The position numbers were made by a program, and so were the translations under genes. The notes beneath the pieces are model-generated. The model was not told the origin of the DNA and made no database searches. It worked only from the letters and a program-made list of their open reading frames with translations. Shown here piece by piece: positions 15,888 to 23,488 of a stretch of DNA of 36,892 nt. How positions within the stretch are numbered: the first letter of the stretch is position 1; each line of letters starts with the position of its first letter. Source of the DNA: Actinomadura sp. HBU206391 (lineage in GTDB: Bacteria > Actinomycetota > Actinomycetes > Streptosporangiales > Streptosporangiaceae); assembly GCF_014323665.1 (NCBI RefSeq), contig NZ_JABVEB010000053.1, positions 1 to 36,892 of the forward strand, written 5' to 3'.

Positions 15888-17069
15888 TCAGTACGACGGC
15901 AGCGAGGGTTCGATCTGGTTGACCCAGGCGAGCACTCCGCCGCCGACATGCACGGCGTCGGAGAAGCCCGCGCTCTTGACGACGGCAAGGCACTCGGCCG
16001 AGCGGACTCCCGACTTGCAGTGCAGGACGATCTTCTTGTCCTGGGGCAGCCGCTCGAGGGCGGAGCCGTCGAGGATCTCGCCCTTGGGGATGAGCGTCGC
16101 TCCGGGGATGGAGACGATCTCGTACTCGTTCGGCTCGCGGACGTCGATCAGGAAGATGTCGTCGCCGCGGTCCTGCATGGCCTTGAGGTCACGAACGCCG
16201 ATCGTGGAGTCCTTGACCGCCTCGGAGGCCTCCTCGGACACCGCGCCGCAGAACGCCTCGTAGTCCTCGAGGAGCTCGGTGATCGTCGGGTTCTTGCCGC
16301 AGAGCGGGCACTCCGGGTCCTTCCGGACCTTGACGGCGCGGTAGCTCATCTCGAGGGCGTCGTAGATCATGAGGCGTCCGACCAGCGGGTCGCCGATGCC
16401 GGTGAGCAGTTTGATCGCCTCGTTGACCTGGATCGAGCCGATCGAGGCGCACAGCACGCCGAGAACGCCGCCCTCGGCGCACGAGGGCACCATGCCGGGG
16501 GGCGGGGGCTCGGGGTAGAGGCAGCGGTAGCACGGCCCGTGCTCGGCCCAGAAGACCGACGCCTGGCCGTCGAAGCGGTAGATCGACCCCCACACGTACG
16601 GCTTGCCGAGCAGCACCGCGGCGTCGTTCACCATGTAGCGGGTCGCGAAGTTGTCGGTGCCGTCGACGATGAGGTCGTAGCGGCCGAAGATCTCCATGAC
16701 GTTGTCGTTCGTCAGCGCCTCGTTGTGGACGACGACCTCGACCAGCGGGTTGATCTCGGCGATCGAGGCGGCCGCCGACTCGGCCTTGGCCCGGCCCACG
16801 TCCGACTGGCCGTGGATGATCTGGCGCTGCAGGTTGGATTCGTCGACGACGTCGAAGTCGATGACGCCGAGCGTGCCGACACCCGCCGCGGCGAGGTACA
16901 TCAGGGCCGGTGAGCCGAGGCCGCCGGCACCCACGCACAGCACCTTCGCGTTCTTGAGGCGCTTCTGCCCGGTCATCCCGACATCCGGAATGATCAGGTG
17001 CCGGGAGTAACGGCGTACCTCATCGACGGTGAGCTCTCGTGCAGGCTCGACCAGGGGTGGCAGCGACAC
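15888..17069 (-). CDS. moeZ: MoeZ-type adenylyltransferase/sulfurtransferase
   Basis: A 393-aa two-domain E1-like enzyme that adenylates and thiocarboxylates small ubiquitin-like sulfur carrier proteins, feeding sulfur to molybdopterin, thiamine, thio-nucleoside or secondary-metabolite pathways. The ThiF/MoeB domain shows VGAGGLGSP, DFDVVDESNLQRQ, zinc pairs CYRC (Cys180/183) and CPLC (Cys254/257), and VPSCAEGG (Cys197). The C-terminal rhodanese domain carries the active loop CKSGVRS (Cys351). GTG at 17069 has AGGAG seven bases upstream. No sulfur carrier gene is adjacent, so it likely serves several carriers. The position parallels mycobacterial Rv3206c, although no DUF3152 gene is seen next to it here. 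Confidence 0.95.
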   Translation of the reverse strand: MSLPPLVEPARELTVDEVRRYSRHLIIPDVGMTGQKRLKNAKVLCVGAGGLGSPALMYLAAAGVGTLGVIDFDVVDESNLQRQIIHGQSDVGRAKAESAAASIAEINPLVEVVVHNEALTNDNVMEIFGRYDLIVDGTDNFATRYMVNDAAVLLGKPYVWGSIYRFDGQASVFWAEHGPCYRCLYPEPPPPGMVPSCAEGGVLGVLCASIGSIQVNEAIKLLTGIGDPLVGRLMIYDALEMSYRAVKVRKDPECPLCGKNPTITELLEDYEAFCGAVSEEASEAVKDSTIGVRDLKAMQDRGDDIFLIDVREPNEYEIVSIPGATLIPKGEILDGSALERLPQDKKIVLHCKSGVRSAECLAVVKSAGFSDAVHVGGGVLAWVNQIEPSLPSY

Positions 17070-17339
17070 GGTTGTTCTCCTGCGGTCGGTCGGTCGTGGT
17101 CGGACACCCTCGTCCTGTCCAGCCTCAACCTACCGACGTCGCGTCGCATTCCCGCCGCGATTCCCGTGCGAGCGCCGTGTGAGCCCCGCGATGTGAGCGC
17201 CCGTGCGAGCCCTCGCGAATGGGCCTGGCCACGTCGTTCGGCCCCTCGCCGGCGAGGGCGGAAGGAATCCATCGCTGAACTGCATGAATCCGGTCTCACC
17301 GGGCACCGCGTCGGTAAGCATCAGTGAATGGAGGCAGCC
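17070..17339. promoter_or_regulatory. Divergent spacer between moeZ and the CsbD-like gene
   Basis: 270 bp with no gene. It must contain both promoters. Short GTGCGAGC-like repeats occur around 17166-17210. GGAGG at 17330-17334 is the ribosome site of the downstream small gene. Confidence 0.4.
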
Positions 17340-17534
17340 ATGGGCTTCATGGACAAGCTCAAGAATCGGCTACAGATGGGCAAGGGGCGTGCCAAGGAGG
17401 AGACGGGCCGGCAGACGCGGGATCCGTACCTCGAGGCCGAAGGTCGCGGCGACCGGGCGGCGGGGGGCGCCAAGCAGGTCGGCGAGCACGCCAAGGACGC
17501 CGCCAAGAATGTGAAGAAGGCCTTTGGGCGGTAA
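17340..17534 (+). CDS. CsbD-like small stress protein
   Basis: A 64-aa highly charged, hydrophilic protein of the CsbD-like type. It begins with the helix MDKLKNRLQMGKGRAKEETG and continues with GAKQVGEHAKDAAKNVKKAF, the Lys/Ala/Gly-rich helical repeats seen in CsbD proteins. These accumulate under general or osmotic stress in many bacteria but have no known biochemical activity. The start is ATG at 17340 because GGAGG lies five bases upstream; an in-frame ATG at 17328 lies before that site. The gene is monocistronic and ends ten bases before a strong terminator. A stress sigma factor promoter is plausible but no confident match was found. Confidence 0.8.
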   Translation: MGFMDKLKNRLQMGKGRAKEETGRQTRDPYLEAEGRGDRAAGGAKQVGEHAKDAAKNVKKAFGR

Positions 17535-17544
17535 TCGCCTCACG

Positions 17545-17580
17545 ACTAAAAGATCACGCTTGGCTGCGTGATCTTTTAGT
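17545..17580. terminator. Strong bidirectional terminator
   Basis: ACTAAAAGATCACGC (17545-17559) and GCGTGATCTTTTAGT (17566-17580) form a perfect 15-bp stem with a 6-nt loop. The arm ends in TTTT, giving an A-tract/T-tract on both strands, the classic intrinsic form and rare in this GC-rich DNA. Confidence 0.9.
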
Positions 17581-17757
17581 ACCTCGCGCCGGTGCGCCGG
17601 CCCCGGCGCGCACCCGTCCTTCCCGTCCGATGACGTCCGTTGCGGCCGCGCCCGATGCGGCGGCGCGTACAGTAGCCGCCGGGTCACACCTATCGGTCTC
17701 ATCACGATGATTGGCCGATCTGGGCCGTTACCACCTGTCAGTGGTCGTTCGGTGGGC

Positions 17758-17763
17758 TACCCT
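17758..17763 (+). promoter_or_regulatory. Candidate -10 of the membrane protein / mycosin unit
   Basis: TACCCT lies eight bases before the GTG at 17772, with no ribosome site between. TGTCAG sixteen bases further upstream could be the -35. A leaderless transcript is likely. Confidence 0.45.
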
Positions 17764-17771
17764 GCCGAATC

Positions 17772-18530
17772 GTGTTCCAAGCCGACGTCGCGGGCGGATG
17801 GCCCTATTCGCAACCACAGCCCCGGCGCCGCCGGGGCGCTCTCGTGATCGCCGGCTTGCTGACGGCGGTCTGCCTGGTCGCTCTCGTCGTCGCGGTGGTG
17901 GTGCTGACGAGCGAGCTGACCCGTCCGCCCACCGTTGCGGAGCGCAACCGTGCGGCTACCGCCGAGGTCGCGCGACGCTGGGAGGCGTGGCCGGCCGGGA
18001 AGATCTTCCCCGACACCGTTCCGTACACGCTCAGCGTGGGCGGGAAGGAGTCGGCGCGGCGGGTCGGCATCGGCCGCGACAGGGCGTGCAGTGGCGCCGT
18101 CGACGCCGCACTGGCCACCACGCTCCGCACGTACGGCTGCCGCGCCGTTGTCCGTGCGACCTATCTGGACCAGCTCCAGGGTCTCGCGATCACAGTGGGC
18201 GTCGTGGCGTTCCCCGACGTGGCGAAGGCCTCTGCCGCCGTGCCCCGCCTTCCGGCGGACAAGCCGGCCCCGGGGCTGCGGGCGCTCCCCCTGCCGGGCT
18301 CGGCCGCCTCCCGGTTCGACGACGCCGCCCGGCAGGAGGCGGCGATCCGGCACCGGGGCCCCTATGTCGTGATCGCCACGATCGGCTATGCCGACGGGCG
18401 ACCGGCGGCCAAGATCAAACAGAAGCAGGGCTATCTCAAGGTCGTCGTGCCGCAACTTGCCGAGTCGATTCTGGGAACGCTCGCCGCACCTGCTCGGCCC
18501 GACTGCTCGTCTTCGGCGTGGTCATGCTGA
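17772..18530 (+). CDS. Single-pass membrane protein of unknown function, coupled to the mycosin gene
   Basis: A 252-aa protein not recognised as a known family. Residues 1-20 are cytoplasmic with a basic RRRR stop, followed by a clear TM helix at about 23-46 (GALVIAGLLTAVCLVALVVAVVVLTSEL, split here by function not sequence). The remaining 200 residues would be extracellular and Ala-rich, with two Cys (CSGAVDAAL, YGCRAVV) that could form a disulfide and a compact mixed fold. The GTG start at 17772 is supported by a -10 eight bases upstream. Its stop overlaps the mycosin start (ATGCTGA), so the two are translationally coupled and probably work at the same membrane site. A partner or regulator of the protease is an inference. 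Confidence 0.75.
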   Translation: MFQADVAGGWPYSQPQPRRRRGALVIAGLLTAVCLVALVVAVVVLTSELTRPPTVAERNRAATAEVARRWEAWPAGKIFPDTVPYTLSVGGKESARRVGIGRDRACSGAVDAALATTLRTYGCRAVVRATYLDQLQGLAITVGVVAFPDVAKASAAVPRLPADKPAPGLRALPLPGSAASRFDDAARQEAAIRHRGPYVVIATIGYADGRPAAKIKQKQGYLKVVVPQLAESILGTLAAPARPDCSSSAWSC

Positions 18531-20026
18531 GGCGGAGGCGGGTGCCCGGGGGGCGGCGCCGCAGCCTGCCCGGCGGGTCGCGCGGTGCACGGCTGGGTGC
18601 ACGGCTGATCGCGCTCGCGGCCGCAGCCGCCCTCGCCGGCCCGCAGGTGATCGTGGCGGACGCACACGCGGACGAGATCCGCGACGAGATGTGGCCGGTG
18701 TTGTCGGCGCTCGACGTGCAGCGAGCCTGGAACATCACCAGGGGCAAGGGCGTGACCGTGGCGGTGCTCGACTCGGGCGTCGACGCGCGGCAGCGCGACC
18801 TGGCCGGTTCGGTGACGACGGGACCCGATCTGACCAAGGGCGCCAACCCGCCCGGTGTGGCCCCCAAGCGGCTGCACGGCACCAACATGGCCTCGATCAT
18901 CGCCGGGCATGGTCACGGGCCGGGCCGCTTCGACGGCATGATCGGTGTGGCGCCCGAGTCCAAGATTCTCTCGCTGCGGGTGATCCTGGAGAATGACGAG
19001 CCGGGGTTCGTGTTCTTCAACAGCAGCGAGCGGTTCAACGACACGATCGCCGACGGGATCCGCTACGCGGTCGACCACGGGGCCGACGTGATCAACATGT
19101 CGCTGGGCAAGGCCCTGCCGACCAAGCAGGAGCGCCAGGCGGTCGCCTACGCCGTCTCCCGCGGGGTGGTGGTGGTCGCCGCGGCCGGCAACGCGGGCGC
19201 CTCCAAGACGGCCCGCCGTACCGGTCACGCCCCATACTCCTACCCGGCGTCCTTCCCCGGCGTGATCGCCGTCGCGGCCATGACCGCCGATCACAAGCAC
19301 GCGGGGTTCTCCAACCGCAACTCCGCCGTGGTGGTATCGGCGCCCGGCGTACGGATCGTCGGCGCCGGCCCGGGGGATCAGTACTGGGTGGGTGACGGGA
19401 CCAGCCCGGCCACCGCGTTCGTCTCCGGGGTCGCGGCACTCATCAGGGCGAAGTACCCGAAACTGTCCCCCGCCCTGGTCACCCAGGCGATCGTGGCGAG
19501 CACCGAGCACCGCCCGTCCGGCGGCTATGACTCCGGGGTCGGATTCGGCGAGGTCAACGCCGCGGGCGCGCTCGAAGCCGCCCAGAAACTCGCGGGTGCG
19601 AAGACCGAGGGCCTCGGCCTGGGCGCCGACCGCAGGTTCGGAGCGGCCGACCCGGGCCCGGTCCAGGTGGTGCGGCACGACGCCGCGCTGCTCGGGATCG
19701 GGGGCGGGCTCGGTGGGGCGGGGATGCTGGGTCTGATCGGCATCGGTTTCTGGGTGGTCAGGCGCAGGCGCTCCGCGCCGCCCGCACTGCCGTTCCTGCC
19801 GCCGCAGCCGCTGCCGCTGGGTGGACCGGCGTACCCGCCGTACCCGGACCACCAGAACCGGCAGAACCCTTCGAGCCCGCAGTACCGGAGCCACCCGGGC
19901 CCAGAGAACCAGAATCACCTGGGCGCACATGACCGGCCGGCTCAGGAGAACCAGCCGGCCCGGCAGGACCAGCCCCAGGACCGTCCGATATGGGAACAGT
20001 GGTCAGGCGATGCCCCCCGACCCTGA
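18524..20026 (+). CDS. Mycosin-like subtilisin-family serine protease, membrane anchored
   Basis: A 500-aa S8 (subtilase) protease resembling type VII secretion mycosins. It has an Arg-rich N-terminus and hydrophobic signal region (about 22-48), then WPVLSALDVQRAW, the catalytic Asp83 (VLDSGVD), His118 (LHGTNMASIIAGH), oxyanion Asn in AAAGNAG and catalytic Ser294 (GTSPATAFVSG). A TM helix at about 390-411 is followed by RRRR and a cytoplasmic Pro/Gln/Asn-rich tail of some 85 residues, longer than I would expect. The start ATG at 18524 overlaps the preceding stop and lacks its own ribosome site, so coupling is likely. No ESX ATPase, WXG100 or EccB-E gene is in the window, making this an orphan. 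Confidence 0.88.
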   Translation: MLRRRRVPGGRRRSLPGGSRGARLGARLIALAAAAALAGPQVIVADAHADEIRDEMWPVLSALDVQRAWNITRGKGVTVAVLDSGVDARQRDLAGSVTTGPDLTKGANPPGVAPKRLHGTNMASIIAGHGHGPGRFDGMIGVAPESKILSLRVILENDEPGFVFFNSSERFNDTIADGIRYAVDHGADVINMSLGKALPTKQERQAVAYAVSRGVVVVAAAGNAGASKTARRTGHAPYSYPASFPGVIAVAAMTADHKHAGFSNRNSAVVVSAPGVRIVGAGPGDQYWVGDGTSPATAFVSGVAALIRAKYPKLSPALVTQAIVASTEHRPSGGYDSGVGFGEVNAAGALEAAQKLAGAKTEGLGLGADRRFGAADPGPVQVVRHDAALLGIGGGLGGAGMLGLIGIGFWVVRRRRSAPPALPFLPPQPLPLGGPAYPPYPDHQNRQNPSSPQYRSHPGPENQNHLGAHDRPAQENQPARQDQPQDRPIWEQWSGDAPRP

Positions 20027-20315
20027 GGAGTTCGCCGAGCTGGTGCTCGATGTCGTGGAGCGCATCCCGCCCGGCCGTGTCATGTCCTACGGCGACATCG
20101 CCGAGTATCTCGGGCTGGGCGGCCCCCGGCAGGTCGGCCGGGTGATGTCGACGCAGGGCGGCGGCGTTCCGTGGTGGCGGGTGATCCGGGCGGACGGGCG
20201 GCCGCTGCCGGGTCACGAGCGGCGGGCGCTGGAGCGCTACGCGGCCGAGGGGACGCCGTTGCGCCCCGGCGGTGACCGCGTCGACATGCGCAGGGCCCGC
20301 TGGGACGGCTCATAG
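20010..20315 (+). CDS. MGMT-family alkyltransferase-like (ATL) protein
   Basis: A 101-aa protein with the DNA-binding domain of O6-alkylguanine-DNA alkyltransferases. It shows VERIPPGRVMSYGDIAEYLG and PRQVGRVMS, the helix-turn-helix that inserts into DNA, and then PWWRVIRADGRP. In the repair enzymes this position reads PCHRV with the alkyl-accepting Cys; here Cys is Trp and His is also Trp, so it cannot transfer alkyl groups. ATL proteins bind alkylated guanine and are thought to hand it to nucleotide excision repair. ATG at 20010 overlaps the mycosin stop by 17 bp. Its proximity to adnAB and moeZ parallels, from memory, mycobacterial Rv3204. Confidence 0.88.
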   Translation: MPPDPEEFAELVLDVVERIPPGRVMSYGDIAEYLGLGGPRQVGRVMSTQGGGVPWWRVIRADGRPLPGHERRALERYAAEGTPLRPGGDRVDMRRARWDGS

Positions 20316-20338
20316 CGCAGATCGCTGGGCTGAACCTC

Positions 20339-20368
20339 TTGTAATGTTCCCGACTTATGTGGCATATC
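20339..20368 (+). promoter_or_regulatory. Candidate promoter of the serine hydrolase gene
   Basis: TTGTAA (20339-20344) and CATATC (20363-20368) with an 18-bp spacer, about 60 bp before the GTG at 20429. The surrounding 113-bp gap is otherwise empty. Confidence 0.35.
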
Positions 20369-20428
20369 ACCAAGGCGTGACGTGGCAACGGTATGCCGCC
20401 GCGTGACCTCACCCTTGAAGGAGCCCGC

Positions 20429-21451
20429 GTGCGTCGGAGTCGGCTCGCCCTGTTCGCCTGCGCCATGACCATGGCCCCACTGCTCCTCTGCGGTGGTGCG
20501 GACCTGGGACGGGTGGCGGACGCGACGCCCCAGCGGGCCGCCGTGTCTCCGGTCGTTTCGGCGACCGCGCCGGGCCCGTCGCCGTCTCCCACTCCGACCG
20601 CGCGACCGCCGCGGCCGCACAAGCTCGACCGCAAGGCGCTCACGCGAGCGCTTGACCGCTATGTCGGCGGCCGGCCCGTCTCGCTGGTGATGCGCGACCT
20701 CACGACCGGGATCACCTACCGCTACCACGCGGACCGGCGGTTCGTCACGGCCAGCTGTGCCAAGGTCGACATCCTCATGACGCTGCTCCTGCAGCGGCAG
20801 CGCGGTTCGAAGGGGAAGCGCGCGCCGTATCGGCCGCTCGGCGCCGAGGACCGGCGGCTGGCCGACCTGGCCATCCGCTACAGCGACAACAAGGCGACGG
20901 ACCGGCTGTGGGAGCGGGTCGGCGGGCCCGGCGCGGTCACCGCCGCCAACCGGAGGTTCGGGCTCCGCGACACCCGCACGTCCGGGGGCAAATGCCTGGA
21001 CCTGTACTGCTGGGGAATCACGGACACGACCGCCGATGAGCAGGTCCGGCTGCTGAACAACCTGGTCGGCACCGGCGGTCCGCTCAATGCCGGCAACCGC
21101 GCGTACGTCCTGGGGTTGATGAGCAAGGTCATCAAGGAGCAGGCGTGGGGCGTGAGCGCCGCCGCGCGCAAGGGCGACCAGGTCGCGCTGAAGAACGGCT
21201 GGCAGCGGCGCCTCGCCCACGGCAAGCTCTGGGCGATCAACAGCATCGGGCGGGTACGGACCGACGGGCACGACTGGCTGATCGCCGTCATGTCCGACCA
21301 TCACGCCACCACGGGTGCCGGCATCGCCGTGGTCGAGCACGTCGTCGAACTCGCCGCCAGGGAGTTCCGCAAGACCACGCCGCGCACCACGGCGGCTGAG
21401 CCTTCTCCGACCGCCGATCGATCCGGTGCCGATATCGGTCAGCCGCGGTAG
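20429..21451 (+). CDS. Secreted serine hydrolase, class A beta-lactamase-related
   Basis: A 340-aa exported penicillin-binding/beta-lactamase-fold protein. It begins with a signal peptide (RRSRLALFACAMTMAPLLL), possibly a lipoprotein given Cys after LLL (LLLCGG), and a Pro/Ser/Thr-rich linker. The catalytic SxxK is SCAK, the second motif is SDN (YSDNKATD) and the third is KNG in place of KTG. No ExxLN block equivalent to the deacylating Glu166 of class A enzymes is visible between them, so true beta-lactamase activity is doubtful; a cell-wall or peptide hydrolase role is more likely. A CLDLYC pair may form a disulfide. GTG at 20429 has AAGGAG five bases upstream. Confidence 0.85.
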   Translation: MRRSRLALFACAMTMAPLLLCGGADLGRVADATPQRAAVSPVVSATAPGPSPSPTPTARPPRPHKLDRKALTRALDRYVGGRPVSLVMRDLTTGITYRYHADRRFVTASCAKVDILMTLLLQRQRGSKGKRAPYRPLGAEDRRLADLAIRYSDNKATDRLWERVGGPGAVTAANRRFGLRDTRTSGGKCLDLYCWGITDTTADEQVRLLNNLVGTGGPLNAGNRAYVLGLMSKVIKEQAWGVSAAARKGDQVALKNGWQRRLAHGKLWAINSIGRVRTDGHDWLIAVMSDHHATTGAGIAVVEHVVELAAREFRKTTPRTTAAEPSPTADRSGADIGQPR

Positions 21452-21534
21452 TAGTCGGCGTCGGTCGAGATGACGTCGAAGGCGGGGGACTCGGGCTTAG
21501 GTCCAAAGGCCCAAATGGTGCCTATTAGCCCCAT
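21439..21534 (-). CDS. Candidate small protein of 31 residues, unknown
   Basis: A minus-strand frame starting ATG at 21534 (MGLIGTIWAFGPKPESP) and ending in VISTDADYYRG, whose stop lies inside the end of the convergent serine hydrolase gene. The last 19 or so codons all have G or C in third position and use common actinomycete codons, which is hard to explain in otherwise non-coding DNA. The first dozen codons are AT-richer, as often seen near starts. The N-terminus is hydrophobic, the C-terminus acidic and aromatic. No good ribosome site was found. It could be a genuine small protein, a peptide precursor, or the last part of a decayed gene; I do not recognise it. Confidence 0.4.
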   Translation of the reverse strand: MGLIGTIWAFGPKPESPAFDVISTDADYYRG

Positions 21535-21615
21535 ATTGCACAGCCGTCGCCCTAAGCTCCCCCACTGAGAAGCCAAGGCCGGCGGCGGCCGGGCGGTTCG
21601 TGTGATCAGAGGCGG

Positions 21616-22848
21616 GTGAATCGCGTGGTCGGCGGGCAGATGAGACCGGACCCTGCAGGTTCCGGCTTGGAGACGCCGGAGGCACGGGAGATCGGCGAGA
21701 CGTCGGAGAGCGAGACACCAGAGGCGCCGGAAATGCCGGGCACCACCGGCGTTCCCATGCTGCCGCCCATGGACTATGTCCTCTCGGCGCCGGTGGCGCA
21801 GGACGGCATGGCCGGTACTCCGGACGCGGTCCGTTCCCCGGACGCGGGCGGGGCGCCAGGCACCGGTCCGGGTCTGGGCGATGGCCGGCTCCCGAACCCG
21901 CGGCCGCAGCCGCCGGAACCGGCCGCCGCGGTCCCGGCACGACCCCGGACGTCTTCTGGCGCGTCACTCGCTCAGGGCGAATCCCCGGCCGAGGAGGACG
22001 GGCCTCCCCCGCTGGAGTACATCGCCCCGATGCCGGCCGCACCGGTCCGGCGGGAACCGCCGCAGGGCACGATGGCCGGACCGTCGTCGAGCACCTCTCG
22101 GCCCGCCACTCCCCGGCGCCGGGGGGCCAGGGGCCGGCATGAGCGGCTCGCGCCCGCGAAGGGGCGCTCTGCGCCCGGCCGCTGGCGCGCCGTAGTGATC
22201 ACCGGTGTATCGGTGCTCGCCGTCGCGGTGGCAGCGCTGGTCCTGACGGACAAGGGCGGCACCGATCCGGCCCCGCTCAGTGACTCCGCCCGGGCGGCCG
22301 GCCCGCCGGCCGCGGCGCCGGACGTCTCCTCCGGCCCATCGGGCGGCGTCTCACCCACGCCCTCGGGCAGCGCCTCCCCGCGATCTCCGGGCGCTGTGAC
22401 CACCGAGTCGGGCTCGCATTCCAGCGCCATCTCCCCGAGCGCCCCGGCTTCGACGGGGCCGCCGCAGCGCCGACGCCCACCCACGGGCGGGGGCGCGCAG
22501 AGCGGTGCCACCACGAAGGCCAGGGCCAACCTGCAGGCGTTCATCCGGGGCATGGGCCACGGCGACGCGTCGGTCTGCGACAAGTACGCCACCGCGTCCT
22601 GGGCCACCCGCACGTACGGGTCGATGGACATGTGCCGCAAGGACGCCTGGAACGTGGACGAGTGGTACCGCCCGCAGGAGGTGCAGGCCATGCGCACCAC
22701 GTCGGTCGTCGGCAGCGCCGCGAGCGGCGGGAACGTCACGATCGCCTTCTCGGACCTGCGCTGGAGCAGCGGGCACATGACCGCAGAGACCGTACAGACC
22801 CGGTTCGTGCTCGGGCTCGTGGACGGCACCTACAAGATCATCAACTGA
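21616..22848 (+). CDS. Pro-rich single-pass membrane protein of unknown function
   Basis: A 410-aa protein. Residues 1-190 are low-complexity and rich in Pro, Ala, Gly and Glu, with two similar short blocks (PPMDYVLSAPV and PPPLEYIAPMP). A basic stretch precedes one TM helix at about 194-214 (VVITGVSVLAVAVAALVL). Then come about 90 Ser/Pro/Gly-rich linker residues and a compact extracellular domain of about 110 residues with ATTKARANLQAFIRGMGHGD, two Cys (ASVCDKYA, MDMCRKD) and a C-terminal TYKIIN. The domain looks like the small NTF2-like or lumazine-binding-like folds found at the end of actinobacterial anchored proteins, but this is only an impression. GTG at 21616 was taken; GTG at 21625 is an alternative. 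The 164-bp gap before it contains CATATT (21533-21538) as a possible -10. Confidence 0.75.
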   Translation: MNRVVGGQMRPDPAGSGLETPEAREIGETSESETPEAPEMPGTTGVPMLPPMDYVLSAPVAQDGMAGTPDAVRSPDAGGAPGTGPGLGDGRLPNPRPQPPEPAAAVPARPRTSSGASLAQGESPAEEDGPPPLEYIAPMPAAPVRREPPQGTMAGPSSSTSRPATPRRRGARGRHERLAPAKGRSAPGRWRAVVITGVSVLAVAVAALVLTDKGGTDPAPLSDSARAAGPPAAAPDVSSGPSGGVSPTPSGSASPRSPGAVTTESGSHSSAISPSAPASTGPPQRRRPPTGGGAQSGATTKARANLQAFIRGMGHGDASVCDKYATASWATRTYGSMDMCRKDAWNVDEWYRPQEVQAMRTTSVVGSAASGGNVTIAFSDLRWSSGHMTAETVQTRFVLGLVDGTYKIIN

Positions 22849-22899
22849 CAGGTAGCACCTGCTTGGCCGGCGGGACCGCAGGTGACCGAAGCGGACCGG

Positions 22900-23385
22900 T
22901 CACAGCACCCGGTCGCCGTACATCTCGCCGAGCGGGTCGGCCAGCAGCTCCAGCCGGGCGCCGTCGGGGTCGCGGAAGTAGATGGAGGCGCCGCTCTCGA
23001 CCTGGTAGGGCACCCCGGCGGCGTCCAGCTTGCCGCGAAGCCGTTCCCAGGTCTCCGGCTCCACCGAGATCGCGATGTGGTGCAGCCCGCCGAGCACCTC
23101 CGCGTACGGCCCGAGGTCGAGACCGGGGAAGTCGAAGAACGCGAGCAGGTTGCCGTTGCCGATGTCGAAGAAGAAGTGGTTCGAGCCCTGGTAGTCGCGA
23201 TTCTCGAAGATCTCGGTCAGCGGGAACTCCAGCAGCTCCTGATAGAACCGCACGGTCCGCTCGAGGTCCGAGGACAGCAGCGCCATGTGGTGCAGTCCAC
23301 GCGCCGAACTGCCCGGCCGGTCATCGTGGAGGTAGGTCTCGCGGATGCGTGCCCGCTCGGATTCGATGGCGTCCAGATCGATCAT
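22900..23385 (-). CDS. VOC (glyoxalase/dioxygenase) fold protein
   Basis: A 161-aa vicinal-oxygen-chelate protein. Two beta-alpha-beta-beta-beta units are visible: GLHHMALLSSDLERTVRFYQELLEFPL and GLHHIAISVEPETWERLRGKL. Potential metal ligands are the His in LHHMA, the His in LHHIA and the Glu in ARLELLADP, a standard VOC triad. SIYFRDPDGARLEL is the typical C-terminal strand pair. Glyoxalase, dioxygenase or resistance-type activity cannot be told apart from sequence. ATG at 23385 has GAGG seven bases upstream. It converges on the preceding membrane protein gene and diverges from the 23489 gene. Confidence 0.88.
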   Translation of the reverse strand: MIDLDAIESERARIRETYLHDDRPGSSARGLHHMALLSSDLERTVRFYQELLEFPLTEIFENRDYQGSNHFFFDIGNGNLLAFFDFPGLDLGPYAEVLGGLHHIAISVEPETWERLRGKLDAAGVPYQVESGASIYFRDPDGARLELLADPLGEMYGDRVL

Positions 23386-23475
23386 TTCTCCGCCTCGTGT
23401 GCCGACTCGTTGAACCTCGAACCATTGTGCGGCCTACCCGCGGGCTCCGGCCGCACTCGCGGCGGCGCGGCGTCC

Positions 23476-23481
23476 TAGAAT
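23476..23481 (+). promoter_or_regulatory. Candidate -10 of a leaderless promoter
   Basis: TAGAAT ends seven bases before the ATG at 23489 with no ribosome site between, so transcription likely starts at the start codon. No clear -35. Confidence 0.5.
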
Positions 23482-23488
23482 CCGAGCC

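Noticed and set aside
21495..21558. GCTTAGG and CCTAAGC as inverted arms around the 31-residue gene start
   Set aside because: Only 7 bp with a 50-bp spacer; expected by chance.
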